Positions 44,593 through 53,879 of a stretch of 64,000 nt of DNA are shown piece after piece. The position numbers were made by a program, and so were the translations under genes. Location: assembly GCF_900104635.1 (NCBI RefSeq), contig NZ_FNWC01000007.1, positions 806,001 to 870,000 on the forward strand. The letters run 5' to 3'. Below the pieces are notes generated by a model. It saw nothing but the letters and a program-made list of their open reading frames with translations. It made no database searches and had not been told where the DNA came from. Source of the DNA: Coprococcus phoceensis. Its GTDB lineage: Bacteria > Bacillota > Clostridia > Lachnospirales > Lachnospiraceae. How positions within the stretch are numbered: the stretch's first letter is position 1; each line of letters opens with the position of its first letter.

Positions 44593-45197
44593 AAGCGCAT
44601 AGAAAGCAGGTGGTTGGTGTTCTGGCAATTGCACTGATAGCCTGTTTCTATATATTGGCGGTACATGCTATGCAGAGGTTGGAAGAGGAGATGCAATTTG
44701 TATCGTTTGTTCAGACAACAGAAGGTGGGATCCCGGTACAGGAATATCAAGAGGAAAAGCAATATGAGATTGCGGGAGTGATCGAACATAAGGAAAATTT
44801 GTTTGTATACGAGCCAAAAGAGGGAGAAACGGCTACGTTTCAGCGGGTAGTTACCAAAGTGAAAGAAGATGAATATGAATCCATGCGTGTACTGGAAGAG
44901 ACACTTCAGATGAAATTTGGGCCAGGGAAAGTATTGGATTACACATGGCTGAAAATGATTTTAGATTTGTACTTGTTAATGATTCCGGAGCGCTGGTCTG
45001 ATTTTGAGTTTTGGACAGATTATGTGAGTTATCAGCGCGAAAATCTGGAAAGACTGATTCAGATGAGAAAAACGTTACTCGATATGCGATTGGTGAGGGC
45101 GATGAGACAGATTGTGTTCTGTAATACGGCAGCAATACTTTTGTTTTGCGGAAACTCATGTTATACTAAAAGACAAAGAAAGCAAGAAAGGATATGA
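44589..45197 (+). CDS. Membrane protein of unknown function, downstream of HlyD-type fragment
   Basis: A 202-residue protein starting at GTG 44589, which overlaps the preceding stop, so it was coupled to the adaptor gene. It has one hydrophobic segment near the N-terminus (about residues 9-27), a long hydrophilic middle with charged helices, and a second hydrophobic stretch near 178-192. Its last codons carry the ribosome site of the next gene, so the natural C-terminus may be lost. No family recognised. It may have been an accessory subunit of the adaptor's export complex. Confidence 0.55.
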   Translation: MKAHRKQVVGVLAIALIACFYILAVHAMQRLEEEMQFVSFVQTTEGGIPVQEYQEEKQYEIAGVIEHKENLFVYEPKEGETATFQRVVTKVKEDEYESMRVLEETLQMKFGPGKVLDYTWLKMILDLYLLMIPERWSDFEFWTDYVSYQRENLERLIQMRKTLLDMRLVRAMRQIVFCNTAAILLFCGNSCYTKRQRKQERI

Positions 45198-45201
45198 TAC
45201 G

Positions 45202-45747
45202 ATGCCATTATTAAAAACAAAACTATATACAATCGATGATATTTATGCCCTTCCGGATGGTAAGCGAGCGGAATTGCTTGACGGGAGAATTTATGACATG
45301 GCGCCCCCTTCTCCTTTGCATCAGGAACTTGTTGCAGTACTGACAACTTCGCTGCAAAACTACATTGCAAAAAAACATGGGAACTGCAAAGTTTATCCAG
45401 CGCCATTTGCAGTGTTTATCAAAGAGGATGATTCTAATTATGTGGAACCGGATATTAGTTTGGTATGTGACCATAATAAAATTTCAAACCGTGGCTGTGA
45501 AGGAGCGCCTGACTTTATTATTGAAATTGTTTCTCCAAGCAGTCGGAAAATGGATTATTCTACAAAAAATGCGCTTTATGCAGATGCAGGAGTTCGAGAA
45601 TACTGGATTGTCGATCCGGCTAGAGAACGCACTACCATATATCGTTACGAAGAAGATGTCGCGCCTGTTATCATTCCTTTTGGCGATACAATTAAATTAA
45701 AAGTATATGAGGATTTTCAAATCTGCATTTCTGATTTGTTAAAATAG
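45202..45747 (+). CDS. Uma2 family endonuclease-fold protein
   Basis: A 181-residue protein of the Uma2 (DUF820) family, which has a PD-(D/E)XK nuclease-like fold. Visible marks are YTIDDIYALPDGKRAELLDG at the start, EPDISLV near residue 92 and DFIIEIVSPSS near 109, then YWIVDP. Start at ATG 45202 with GAAAGGA upstream; the frame is open from 45112, inside the preceding gene. These genes are multicopy in many genomes and their function is unsettled. It appears to be a single unit. Confidence 0.85.
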   Translation: MPLLKTKLYTIDDIYALPDGKRAELLDGRIYDMAPPSPLHQELVAVLTTSLQNYIAKKHGNCKVYPAPFAVFIKEDDSNYVEPDISLVCDHNKISNRGCEGAPDFIIEIVSPSSRKMDYSTKNALYADAGVREYWIVDPARERTTIYRYEEDVAPVIIPFGDTIKLKVYEDFQICISDLLK

Positions 45748-45799
45748 GTATTGAAAGGAAAGGTTTATTACAGAATATGGATGATGCATACAAGAAAAA

Positions 45800-46087
45800 A
45801 TGGAAATAAGTTATAGGAGTATTTCTCTGAAATATGAAAGTGAAGAAGGGGAACAGATATTTTGCAAAGGATCAGGAGAGGATTATCTGTACACGATCAG
45901 TTATAAGGCAGTTGGAGATCAGATAGAAAAAGTATCACTTTGGTTTTCGGAAAAACAACTGCTTTCTGATGGAGAAAAAGAGAGAAATTTTCAATATAAT
46001 GAATCTTTGTTTGCACTAGACTCTTTTGAGACAGAGAGTGTCAAATACTGTTTAGATAAAATGCGCAAAAAGGACAATTTTATATAA
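45800..46087 (+). CDS. Small protein of unknown function
   Basis: A 95-residue acidic protein with alternating strand-like segments (ISYRSISLKYES, YLYTISYKA, KVSLWF) and a C-terminal helix. A stop lies in frame 18 bases before ATG 45800, and no good ribosome site is seen. A short frame MDDAYKKKWK ends just inside the start, so the gene could be missing its 5' part. A terminator follows. No family recognised. Confidence 0.45.
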   Translation: MEISYRSISLKYESEEGEQIFCKGSGEDYLYTISYKAVGDQIEKVSLWFSEKQLLSDGEKERNFQYNESLFALDSFETESVKYCLDKMRKKDNFI

Positions 46088-46105
46088 ATGTGGCGAAATA
46101 AGAGT

Positions 46106-46142
46106 AGCAGAGTGGGAAAAAATATTCTCACTCTGTTATTTT
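46106..46142 (+). terminator. Intrinsic terminator
   Basis: AGCAGAGTGGGA (46106-46117) pairs with TCTCACTCTGTT (46126-46137) with imperfect G-U positions, then a T-rich tail. Confidence 0.7.
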
Positions 46143-46156
46143 ATTTCGGTAAAGTA

Positions 46157-46191
46157 TTGACACGAAATGTATAATTGTATACAATTATACA
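46157..46191 (+). promoter_or_regulatory. Promoter with perfect 24-bp palindromic operator
   Basis: TTGACA at 46157-46162 and TACAAT at 46180-46185 are 17 bases apart. Bases 46168-46191 form a perfect palindrome of twelve plus twelve (half site TGTATAATTGTA) that covers the spacer and -10 box. A repressor bound here would block RNA polymerase. The GntR/FCD-type gene in the operon is the obvious candidate, and its family favours short AT-rich palindromes. Confidence 0.75.
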
Positions 46192-46219
46192 AAACTGGAA
46201 TAAAGAAAAGAGGATGACC

Positions 46220-47608
46220 ATGGAGAATAGAAAAGTATTTATGAATCAACATAATAATCTGTTAGAACTTGAGGAACATATGTATCCTCTGGTGGATGTG
46301 GAGACACCGAACATTTTCCGCAATCTATTTCCGTATGATGAGATTCCAAAGATTGCCTTCAATGACCGAATCGTGCCTCATCACATGCCGGATGAAATCT
46401 GGATTACCGATACGACATTCCGTGATGGACAGCAGTCGAGAGCGCCTTATTCTACAGAACAGATTGTCACATTGTATGATTATTTTCACAGACTTGGTGG
46501 TCCGAAAGGAAAGATCCGCCAGTGCGAATTTTTCCTATATAGTAAAAAAGACCGGGACGCAGTTTACAAATGTATGGAGAGAGGATACGAATTTCCGGAG
46601 GTGACAAGCTGGATTCGTGCAAGCAAGAAAGATTTTCAACTTGTAAAAGATATCGGAATGAAAGAGACTGGGATTTTGGTCAGCTGTTCTGATTACCATA
46701 TTTTTTACAAACTGAATATGACAAGAAGACAGGCGATGGAGCATTACCTTTCGATTGTAAGAGAATGTTTGGAAATTGGTGTCAGTCCGAGATGTCATCT
46801 GGAGGATATTACACGTTCGGATATTTATGGATTTGTCATTCCGTTTTGTCTGGAATTGATGAAATTGCGTGAGGAATATCAAATTCCCGTAAAGGTGCGT
46901 GTTTGTGATACAATGGGATACGGTGTCAATTATCCGGGGGCTGTGATTCCGCGATCAATTCCGGGAATCATATACGGTCTGATGGTTCACGCAGGTGTGC
47001 CAAGTGAGTTGATTGAATTTCACGGACATAATGACTTTTATAAGGCGGTCAGCAACTCCACGACAGCTTGGCTGTATGGTGCAAGCGGCGTAAACTGTTC
47101 TTTGTTTGGAATCGGTGAGCGTACAGGAAATACACCGCTTGAAGCAATGGTGTTTGAATATGCGCAACTTCGTGGAACTTTAGACGGAATGGATACGACA
47201 GTCATCACAGAGATGGTGGAGTATTACGAGAAAGAGATTGGATATCGTGTGCCGTCAAGAACTCCGTTTGTCGGAAAGAACTTTAATGTGACAAGAGCCG
47301 GTATTCACGCCGATGGACTTCTGAAAAATGAGGAGATTTACAATATTTTTGATACGGATAAATTCCTGAACCGTCCGGTTCTTGTTGCGGTATCCAACAC
47401 ATCGGGGCTTGCGGGAATTGCACATTGGATCAATGCATATTACAAGTTGAAAGGTGACCGTGCTATTGACAAAAATTCACCATTGGTAGCGAAGGTAAAA
47501 GAATGGGTAGATGCAGAGTATGAATCCGGACGTGTGACTGTTTTGACAGATGACGAATTGGTACGTGTGATCACAGATGCCTGTCATGAGTTGCAGATAA
47601 TTTTATAG
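46220..47608 (+). CDS. HMGL-family acyl-CoA condensing enzyme, probable Re-citrate synthase
   Basis: A 462-residue TIM-barrel enzyme related to isopropylmalate and homocitrate synthases. DTTFRDGQQSRAP lies at residues 64-76, HLEDITRSD near 193, and the metal-binding FHGHNDFY near 270. Members of this branch in clostridia (Clostridium kluyveri type) are Re-face citrate synthases that make citrate from oxaloacetate and acetyl-CoA. The isocitrate dehydrogenase gene downstream supports that reading over leucine synthesis. AGAGG lies six bases ahead of ATG 46220. No aconitase is in view. The exact substrate is inference; another 2-oxoacid is possible. Confidence 0.72.
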   Translation: MENRKVFMNQHNNLLELEEHMYPLVDVETPNIFRNLFPYDEIPKIAFNDRIVPHHMPDEIWITDTTFRDGQQSRAPYSTEQIVTLYDYFHRLGGPKGKIRQCEFFLYSKKDRDAVYKCMERGYEFPEVTSWIRASKKDFQLVKDIGMKETGILVSCSDYHIFYKLNMTRRQAMEHYLSIVRECLEIGVSPRCHLEDITRSDIYGFVIPFCLELMKLREEYQIPVKVRVCDTMGYGVNYPGAVIPRSIPGIIYGLMVHAGVPSELIEFHGHNDFYKAVSNSTTAWLYGASGVNCSLFGIGERTGNTPLEAMVFEYAQLRGTLDGMDTTVITEMVEYYEKEIGYRVPSRTPFVGKNFNVTRAGIHADGLLKNEEIYNIFDTDKFLNRPVLVAVSNTSGLAGIAHWINAYYKLKGDRAIDKNSPLVAKVKEWVDAEYESGRVTVLTDDELVRVITDACHELQIIL

Positions 47609-47620
47609 TGGAGGCAGAAG

Positions 47621-48274
47621 ATGGAAGAATATCAGGAGTATTCGCTCCGTGGAAGAGTCTTTCAAAAAATCAGAGATGGTATTTTGAAGGGCGAATACAA
47701 AGAAAATGAAGAATTGCGGGAAAGCACAATCGGGAAAAAGCTTGGGGTGAGCAGAACTCCGGTGAGAGAGGCGTTAAGACAGCTTGAACTGGAGGGACTT
47801 GTAAAAATCGTACCAAACAAAGGCGCATATGTGACCGGAATTACAGGGAAAGATGTGAAGGATATCTATTTGGTACGCTCCCTCCTGGAAGGACTTTGCG
47901 CCAGATGGGCGACCGAGCATATTACAGAAGAACAGATAGAAAAACTAGAAGAGATTGTTTTACTCTCAGAATTTCATGCAAACAAAAATCAAAAAGAAAA
48001 ATCGGGTCAGGTTGTAGAACTTGATGGAAAATTCCATGAAGTATTGTACGAAGCATCAAATAGTCGTATACTAGAACATGTATTATCCGATTTTCATAAA
48101 TATGTCCAGATGGCAAGGCAGGCATCTGTTACAAGAGAACATCGGGCAGAAAAATCAATCAAAGAACATAAAGAGATTTTGGAAGCAATCAAACAGAAAG
48201 ATGCAGATAAAGCAGAACAACTTGCCAATGAACACATTTTGAAAGTAATGCAAAATTTAAATATCGAAGCGTAG
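47621..48274 (+). CDS. GntR family transcriptional regulator, FCD domain
   Basis: A 217-residue regulator. Residues 8-75 form the winged helix (STIGKKLGVSRTPVREALRQLE) and about 85-210 the all-helical FCD ligand domain with YLVRSLLEG, LDGKFHEVLYE and the metal or acid-binding His residues. It lies between the citrate-synthase-like gene and icd, so it is likely co-transcribed and self-regulating through the palindrome at 46168-46191. The effector may be citrate or another organic acid; that is inference. Confidence 0.9.
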   Translation: MEEYQEYSLRGRVFQKIRDGILKGEYKENEELRESTIGKKLGVSRTPVREALRQLELEGLVKIVPNKGAYVTGITGKDVKDIYLVRSLLEGLCARWATEHITEEQIEKLEEIVLLSEFHANKNQKEKSGQVVELDGKFHEVLYEASNSRILEHVLSDFHKYVQMARQASVTREHRAEKSIKEHKEILEAIKQKDADKAEQLANEHILKVMQNLNIEA

Positions 48275-48292
48275 AGCAGGAGGAAATGGAAG

Positions 48293-49489
48293 ATGGATAA
48301 AATTAAGATGACAACACCACTTGTAGAGATGGACGGAGATGAGATGACAAGAATCCTTTGGAAGATGATCAAAGAGAATCTGTTATTACCATTTATTGAT
48401 TTGAAAACAGAATATTATGATTTGGGATTGGAGTACCGCAACGAAACAAATGACCAGGTTACCATTGATTCTGCAAATGCAACGAAGAAATATGGAGTCG
48501 CTGTAAAATGTGCGACCATCACTCCGAATGCTGCACGAATGACAGAATATGACTTAAAAGAGATGTGGAAAAGCCCAAATGGAACAATCCGTGCGATGTT
48601 AGACGGAACAGTTTTCCGTACACCGATTATTGTAAAGGGAATTGAGCCATGTGTGAAAAACTGGAAAAAGCCAATTACAATTGCAAGACATGCATATGGA
48701 GATGTCTATAAAAATACAGAGATGATCATTCCGGGACCGGGAAAAGTGGAGCTGGTATATACGGCAGAAGACGGAACAGAGACAAGAGAGTTGGTACATA
48801 ATTACACAGGAGCCGGAATCGCACAGGGGATGCACAACTTGGATGCTTCTATTGAAAGTTTTGCGAGAAGTTGTTTTAACTATGCGCTTGATATCAAACA
48901 GGATTTGTGGTTTGCAACAAAAGATACAATCTCTAAAAAATACGATCATACATTTAAAGATATTTTCCAAGAGATTTATGATAAAGAATATGATGAGAAA
49001 TTCAAAGCTGCCGGAATTGAGTATTTCTATACACTGATTGACGACGCAGTAGCGCGTGTCATGAAAGCGGAAGGTGGATTTATCTGGGCTTGTAAGAACT
49101 ATGATGGGGATGTAATGAGTGATATGGTCTCTTCCGCATTCGGTTCTCTTGCGATGATGACTTCCGTGTTGGTATCTCCACAGGGATATTATGAGTACGA
49201 AGCTGCTCACGGAACAGTGCAGCGTCATTATTACAAACACTTAAAGGGTGAAGAAACTTCTACGAACTCTGTTGCAACCATTTTTGCATGGACCGGTGCA
49301 CTCCGTAAACGCGGTGAATTAGATGGCAATCAAGAATTGATGGATTTTGCAGACAGACTGGAAAAAGCAACTATCGATACGATCGAGAGCGGTAAGATGA
49401 CAAAAGACCTTGCTTTGATTACAAGTATTGAAAATCCAACGGTATTGAACAGCGAACAATTTATCAAAGCAATTGCGGAATTATTGTAA
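48293..49489 (+). CDS. icd: NADP-dependent isocitrate dehydrogenase
   Basis: A 398-residue enzyme of the type shared with eukaryotic cytosolic [15 protein letters not shown] lies near residue 70, KSPNGTIR near 91 (substrate Ser and Asn), [20 protein letters not shown] near 272 and [11 protein letters not shown] near 303. It oxidises isocitrate to 2-oxoglutarate. Third gene of the operon with the citrate-synthase-like enzyme, giving an oxidative route to glutamate. AGGAGG ribosome site; terminator follows. Confidence 0.95.
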   Translation: MDKIKMTTPLVEMDGDEMTRILWKMIKENLLLPFIDLKTEYYDLGLEYRNETNDQVTIDSANATKKYGVAVKCATITPNAARMTEYDLKEMWKSPNGTIRAMLDGTVFRTPIIVKGIEPCVKNWKKPITIARHAYGDVYKNTEMIIPGPGKVELVYTAEDGTETRELVHNYTGAGIAQGMHNLDASIESFARSCFNYALDIKQDLWFATKDTISKKYDHTFKDIFQEIYDKEYDEKFKAAGIEYFYTLIDDAVARVMKAEGGFIWACKNYDGDVMSDMVSSAFGSLAMMTSVLVSPQGYYEYEAAHGTVQRHYYKHLKGEETSTNSVATIFAWTGALRKRGELDGNQELMDFADRLEKATIDTIESGKMTKDLALITSIENPTVLNSEQFIKAIAELL

Positions 49490-49496
49490 TGAATGT

Positions 49497-49547
49497 AAAA
49501 TGTCCGAATGACCTGAGACACAGGAAATTCGGGCATTTTCTTTTTTA
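49497..49547 (+). terminator. Intrinsic terminator after icd
   Basis: AAAATGTCCGAAT (49497-49509) pairs with ATTCGGGCATTTT (49527-49539) with one G-U pair, followed by CTTTTTT. The A/T ends also let it serve the convergent gene. Confidence 0.85.
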
Positions 49548-49556
49548 GCATACTTT

Positions 49557-51479
49557 TTATTCCGCGAGTTCTTCCCAACGCATGTAAAGTGTTTCCAATT
49601 CCTCAGCGATTTTTGCTTTTTCCTCAGATAATTCACGGCATCTCACAGAGTTGGTGAAGACTTCTTCCTGAGTCATTAACTCATCAATTTCAGAATCCCT
49701 TTCTTCCAGTTTCGCAATTGCATCTTCAGTCTTTTTTAAATCGTTTTGACGTTTCCGTTCTTTTGCCTGTGCTTCTTTTTGGGCTTTCCAGTCCAGCTTT
49801 GTGTCGGATTCCACAGACGTGGAAGAGACGGAAGGAGTGGAAATTTCAGAAATGCCGGCATACGCTGCTGTCAATTCTTCTTTCTTTTCCAAGTAGTAAT
49901 CATAGTTTCCGATATAATTAACAAATGTGCCATTGACAAGATCTAAAATACGTGTCGCCGTCTGATTAATAAAGTAACGGTCGTGGGACACATAAAGTAC
50001 AGTCCCGATGTAATCATTCAGCGCTTTTTCCAAAATCTCTTTGGAAGCAATATCCAAATGGTTCGTTGGCTCATCGAGGATGAGGAAGTTTGCCTCAGAC
50101 AGCATAAGTTTTGCAAGAGAAACACGACCACGCTCGCCACCGCTTAAATCACTGATCAGTTTGTAGACATCATCGCCCGTAAATAAAAATGCGGCGAGTG
50201 TATTTCGAATCTGTGTGTTGTTAAGACTTGGATAATCATCTGAGATTTCATCAAAAATATTTTTTTCCATATGTAACACGTGGTGTTCCTGATCATAATA
50301 GCCAATCTGTACTTTGGAGCCGAGCTTGAAAGAACCGCTATCAGCGGCGACTACCTGATTCAGTATTTTTAAAAGTGTTGTCTTTCCGGTTCCGTTGTCT
50401 CCGATGATGGCAACGTGTTCCCCACGCTTGATCTCAAAGCTGATATCCTGAAATAGTTTGTGGTTTCCGAATGCCTTGCTTAAATGTTCAACTTCTAACA
50501 CATCGTTTCCGCTGATGCAAGATGGCTCTAATGAAAAGTGGAGTTCTTGTGGATCCCCCATCGGCTTTTCAATGACGTCCATTTTTTCAAGCATCTTTTC
50601 ACGACTTTCTGCACGACGAATTGATTTTTCTCGATTGAAAGAGCGAAGTTTTTCGATTACTGCTTCCTGATGCTTGATTTCCTGCTGTTGATTTAAGTAT
50701 TCTTTTAATTTTGCTTCACGAATCATCTTTTTCTTTTGTGCATAGTCTGAATAGTTCCCCATGTAAGTCATAATGCTGCCGTATTCAATCTCTACCACTT
50801 TTGTGACAACACGGTTCAGAAAATAACGGTCATGGGATACGATTAAGACAGCACCGTCATAGTTGAGCAAATAGGTCTCGAGCCATGAGATGGAGTTCAT
50901 ATCCAAATGGTTTGTCGGTTCATCGAGCAATAAAATATCTGGTTTGGTAAGAAGAAGCTTTCCGAGGGACACACGGGTCTTTTGCCCTCCTGAGAGCGTG
51001 TCCACCTCTTTTAAAAATTCATCTTCACGAAAGCCAAGTCCTTTTAAGACACCGACCAATTCACTCTGATAGGCGTATCCGTTGGCGTGTTCAAAACGCT
51101 CTGTCAGTCGGTGGTATGTCTGAAGCCGGTTTTCTAAATCTTCGCCGTGAAGATGTTTCAATTCCATCTCAATCGTGCGAATCTGTTTTTCCATCTCAAT
51201 GATATCTGCTTTGGCAGTCTTTAACTCTTCCAGAATTGTGTTTCCGCTTGAAAGCTCCTGATGCTGTGACAGATAACCGATTGTCTTTCCTTTTGTCAGG
51301 ATAATATCGCCACTGTCTGTATCGAGTTCTTTCATGATCATTTTTAAAATAGTAGACTTTCCGGCACCATTTGGTCCGATCAGTGCCGTTTTTTCGCGAT
51401 CTTCTATATGAAAAGAACCAGATTTGACAATCACTTGTTCTCCAAATGCTTTTGAAATATTATGACATGCGAGAATCAT
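49557..51479 (-). CDS. ABC-F family ATPase
   Basis: A 640-residue protein with two ABC domains and no membrane segments. The first domain (about residues 1-255) has GPNGAGKST, LSGGQKTR and LLLDEPTNHLD; the second (about 325-530) has GDNGTGKTT, LSGGERGR and LILDEPTNHLD. A charged interdomain linker (about 245-320) and C-terminal coiled coil (about 565-640) complete an ABC-F translation factor of the YdiF/Uup kind. Such proteins act on stalled ribosomes; some protect from antibiotics. Which subtype applies cannot be told by eye. Confidence 0.92.
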   Translation of the reverse strand: MILACHNISKAFGEQVIVKSGSFHIEDREKTALIGPNGAGKSTILKMIMKELDTDSGDIILTKGKTIGYLSQHQELSSGNTILEELKTAKADIIEMEKQIRTIEMELKHLHGEDLENRLQTYHRLTERFEHANGYAYQSELVGVLKGLGFREDEFLKEVDTLSGGQKTRVSLGKLLLTKPDILLLDEPTNHLDMNSISWLETYLLNYDGAVLIVSHDRYFLNRVVTKVVEIEYGSIMTYMGNYSDYAQKKKMIREAKLKEYLNQQQEIKHQEAVIEKLRSFNREKSIRRAESREKMLEKMDVIEKPMGDPQELHFSLEPSCISGNDVLEVEHLSKAFGNHKLFQDISFEIKRGEHVAIIGDNGTGKTTLLKILNQVVAADSGSFKLGSKVQIGYYDQEHHVLHMEKNIFDEISDDYPSLNNTQIRNTLAAFLFTGDDVYKLISDLSGGERGRVSLAKLMLSEANFLILDEPTNHLDIASKEILEKALNDYIGTVLYVSHDRYFINQTATRILDLVNGTFVNYIGNYDYYLEKKEELTAAYAGISEISTPSVSSTSVESDTKLDWKAQKEAQAKERKRQNDLKKTEDAIAKLEERDSEIDELMTQEEVFTNSVRCRELSEEKAKIAEELETLYMRWEELAE

Positions 51480-51514
51480 ATATATAACCCCTCCCTTTTT
51501 GGTACAATAATTTT

Positions 51515-51542
51515 ATTATAACTAAAATGTAAGAAAATACAA
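51515..51542 (-). promoter_or_regulatory. Promoter of the ABC-F gene
   Basis: On the minus strand TTGTAT (51542-51537) and TATAAT (51520-51515) are 16 bases apart. Confidence 0.65.
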
Positions 51543-51550
51543 CTAAAAGT

Positions 51551-51579
51551 TTGACTTTGATGCGGTGATTCTATATAAT
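51551..51579 (+). promoter_or_regulatory. Promoter of rex
   Basis: TTGACT (51551-51556), 17-base spacer, TATAAT (51574-51579). The -10 box covers the first ATG of the open frame at 51578, which rules that start out. Confidence 0.7.
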
Positions 51580-51622
51580 GATTCTTAGAATGGACAGGAA
51601 AACAGAGGAAGGTGAAGAAAAA

Positions 51623-52273
51623 ATGGAAGAAAGACAAATCTCCCAGGCAGTTATCAGAAGATTACCCCGCTATTATCGTTACTTAGGTGAGTTATTGGAA
51701 AATAGTGTGGAGCGTATTTCTTCTAATGAATTAAGTAAAAGGATGAATGTAACAGCTTCCCAGATCAGACAGGATTTGAATAATTTTGGTGGCTTTGGAC
51801 AACAAGGTTATGGATATAATGTAAAGTATTTATATACAGAGATTGGAAAGATTTTAGGTCTGGATGTCAATCATAATATGATTATACTCGGAGCAGGTAA
51901 TTTAGGACAGGCACTTGCCAATTATGCTGCTTTTGAGCGAAGCGGATTTGTCTTAAAAGGAATTTTTGATGTGAACCCAAGACTTGAGGGCGTTACAATT
52001 CGAGGTATTGAGATCCGGATGATGGATGAGTTAAGCGACTTTATCAAAGAGAATAATATCGAGATTGCAGTGCTCACTATTCCAAAGACAAAAGCAATTG
52101 AAGTTGCAGACATGCTTGTGGAAAGCGGTATCAAAGCTATTTGGAACTTTGCGCATACAGATTTAGAACTTCCGGAGGATGTGATTGTTGAGAATGTACA
52201 TCTTTCAGAAAGTTTGATGAGACTTTCTTATAATGTCAATCGTTATCATGTGGAGCATACGACGGAAGAATAA
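51623..52273 (+). CDS. rex: Redox-sensing transcriptional repressor Rex
   Basis: A 216-residue repressor. Residues 1-78 are a winged helix (SQAVIRRLPRYYRYL, VTASQIRQDL, FGGFGQQGYGYNV) and 80-210 a Rossmann domain with GAGNLGQALANY. It binds NADH or NAD+ and switches fermentation and respiration genes by redox state. AAGGTG lies nine bases ahead of ATG 51623; ATG 51590 is a possible alternative. A terminator follows, so it is probably monocistronic. Confidence 0.95.
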   Translation: MEERQISQAVIRRLPRYYRYLGELLENSVERISSNELSKRMNVTASQIRQDLNNFGGFGQQGYGYNVKYLYTEIGKILGLDVNHNMIILGAGNLGQALANYAAFERSGFVLKGIFDVNPRLEGVTIRGIEIRMMDELSDFIKENNIEIAVLTIPKTKAIEVADMLVESGIKAIWNFAHTDLELPEDVIVENVHLSESLMRLSYNVNRYHVEHTTEE

Positions 52274-52306
52274 TTTCCTGCTTTTGCGGGAAATAAGATA
52301 AAAGAG

Positions 52307-52355
52307 ACGTGTAGTGGAGGCATGCAGCAGGCAGGTTTCCTTTACACGTTTTTTT
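52307..52355 (+). terminator. Terminator between rex and nnr
   Basis: ACGTGTA (52307-52313) pairs with TACACGT (52343-52349) with some inner pairing, followed by seven T. A smaller hairpin, TTTCCTGC with GCGGGAAA, lies at 52274-52293. Confidence 0.65.
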
Positions 52356-52377
52356 CAAGAATAGAAGGTGAACAAAA

Positions 52378-53862
52378 ATGATATATTTGCCAACCGGCGA
52401 ACAGATGCGAAGAGCGGATCTGTATACGATTGAAGAAATCGGAGTTCCGTCTATGGTTTTGATGGAACGTGCGGCACTGGAAGTGGTAAGATGCATGGAA
52501 GAAGAACAACTGGATTTTCGCAAGGTGCTTGTAATCTGTGGGAGCGGCAACAATGGTGGAGATGGATATGCAATTGCCCGCCTGTTACACTTAAAGGGGC
52601 ATGATGTGACTATTTTTTTTGCCGGGAATTCTCAAAAACGAAGCGAGGAAAATGCACAGCAGGCAAAAATTGCAGCACATTATGAAATTCCGGTGATAAC
52701 CAATCTGGGTACAGAGGAATATAGTGTAATTATAGATGCACTCTTTGGAACCGGATTGAAACGTGAAGTTACAGGCCATTACAGGGAGGTTCTTTGTTCT
52801 GTCAATCAGATGGCCGGCAAGAAGGTGGCGGTTGATCTGCCATCGGGAATTCATGATACGACCGGAGCCCGGATGGGGATTGCTTTTTGTGCAGATCTGA
52901 CAGTTGCAATTGCCTTTCCAAAGAGAGGTCTGTTTTTACAGGAGGGAAATGTGTGTGCAGGAAAGATTCTCACAGGTGACATCGGCATTTCCTCGGAAAC
53001 ATTCTCAGAAGGAACAGTTACATTTGGCTATGAAAAACAAGACCTATTTCTGGGATTTCCAAAAAGGAAGAAAAATTCACATAAGGGAAGCTATGGAAAA
53101 GTGTTGATGATTGCAGGCAGCAAAGGGATGTCAGGAGCTGCTTATTTAAGTGCAAAAGCCGCTTATGCAGTGGGGGCAGGACTTGTGCAGATTTATACAC
53201 ACGAAGAAAACCGTGTGATATTACAACAGCTTTTACCGGAAGCGATTATTACAACATATGACACGTTTGATTCTGAGCAATTAGAAAAATTGATTCAATG
53301 GGCAGATTTGATTGGAATTGGATGCGGACTTGGGAAAAGTGACACAGCAGAACGAGTGATGCAATATACGTTGAAACGTGCGCTGGTTCCTTGTGTGGTG
53401 GATGCAGATGGTATCAATATCCTGTCAAAACATATGGAATGGATTGAAGAAACGAATGCTCTGATTGTTTTGACACCACATATGAAAGAGATGTCCAGAA
53501 TGCTGCAGTGCAGTGTAAAAGAACTGATAGAACAGCGAATGGAAAAGCTGCATGCGTTTGTGGAACGATATAAGGTTGTCTGCGTGCTAAAAGATGCGAG
53601 AACGCTTGTTGCGAAAGAGCATCAAAATACATATTTGAATTTGTCCGGGAATGCGGCGATGGCAAAGGCAGGCTCCGGAGATGTGCTTGCGGGAGTTATT
53701 GTGGGGATTTTGGCACAACAGTGTGAACCGTATACATCTGCATGTCTTGGGGTGTTCCTCCATGGTCTTGCAGGTGATATGGCCCGGGACAAAAAGGGAG
53801 CATACAGTGTACTGGCAAGTGATTTGGTTGCGGAAATCAGCAGTGTATTAAAGAATATATAA
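52378..53862 (+). CDS. nnr: Bifunctional NAD(P)H-hydrate epimerase and dehydratase
   Basis: A 494-residue repair enzyme for hydrated NADH and NADPH. The N-terminal YjeF domain (about residues 1-215) has CGSGNNGGDGYAIAR and DALFGTGL; the C-terminal ribokinase-like domain (about 225-494) has GSYGKVLMIAGSKGMSGAA and AGSGDVLAGV, the ADP/ATP-dependent dehydratase motif. AAGGTG precedes ATG 52378. It is followed by alr after 17 bases. Confidence 0.95.
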   Translation: MIYLPTGEQMRRADLYTIEEIGVPSMVLMERAALEVVRCMEEEQLDFRKVLVICGSGNNGGDGYAIARLLHLKGHDVTIFFAGNSQKRSEENAQQAKIAAHYEIPVITNLGTEEYSVIIDALFGTGLKREVTGHYREVLCSVNQMAGKKVAVDLPSGIHDTTGARMGIAFCADLTVAIAFPKRGLFLQEGNVCAGKILTGDIGISSETFSEGTVTFGYEKQDLFLGFPKRKKNSHKGSYGKVLMIAGSKGMSGAAYLSAKAAYAVGAGLVQIYTHEENRVILQQLLPEAIITTYDTFDSEQLEKLIQWADLIGIGCGLGKSDTAERVMQYTLKRALVPCVVDADGINILSKHMEWIEETNALIVLTPHMKEMSRMLQCSVKELIEQRMEKLHAFVERYKVVCVLKDARTLVAKEHQNTYLNLSGNAAMAKAGSGDVLAGVIVGILAQQCEPYTSACLGVFLHGLAGDMARDKKGAYSVLASDLVAEISSVLKNI

Positions 53863-53879
53863 GAGAGGCGACAGAACAG

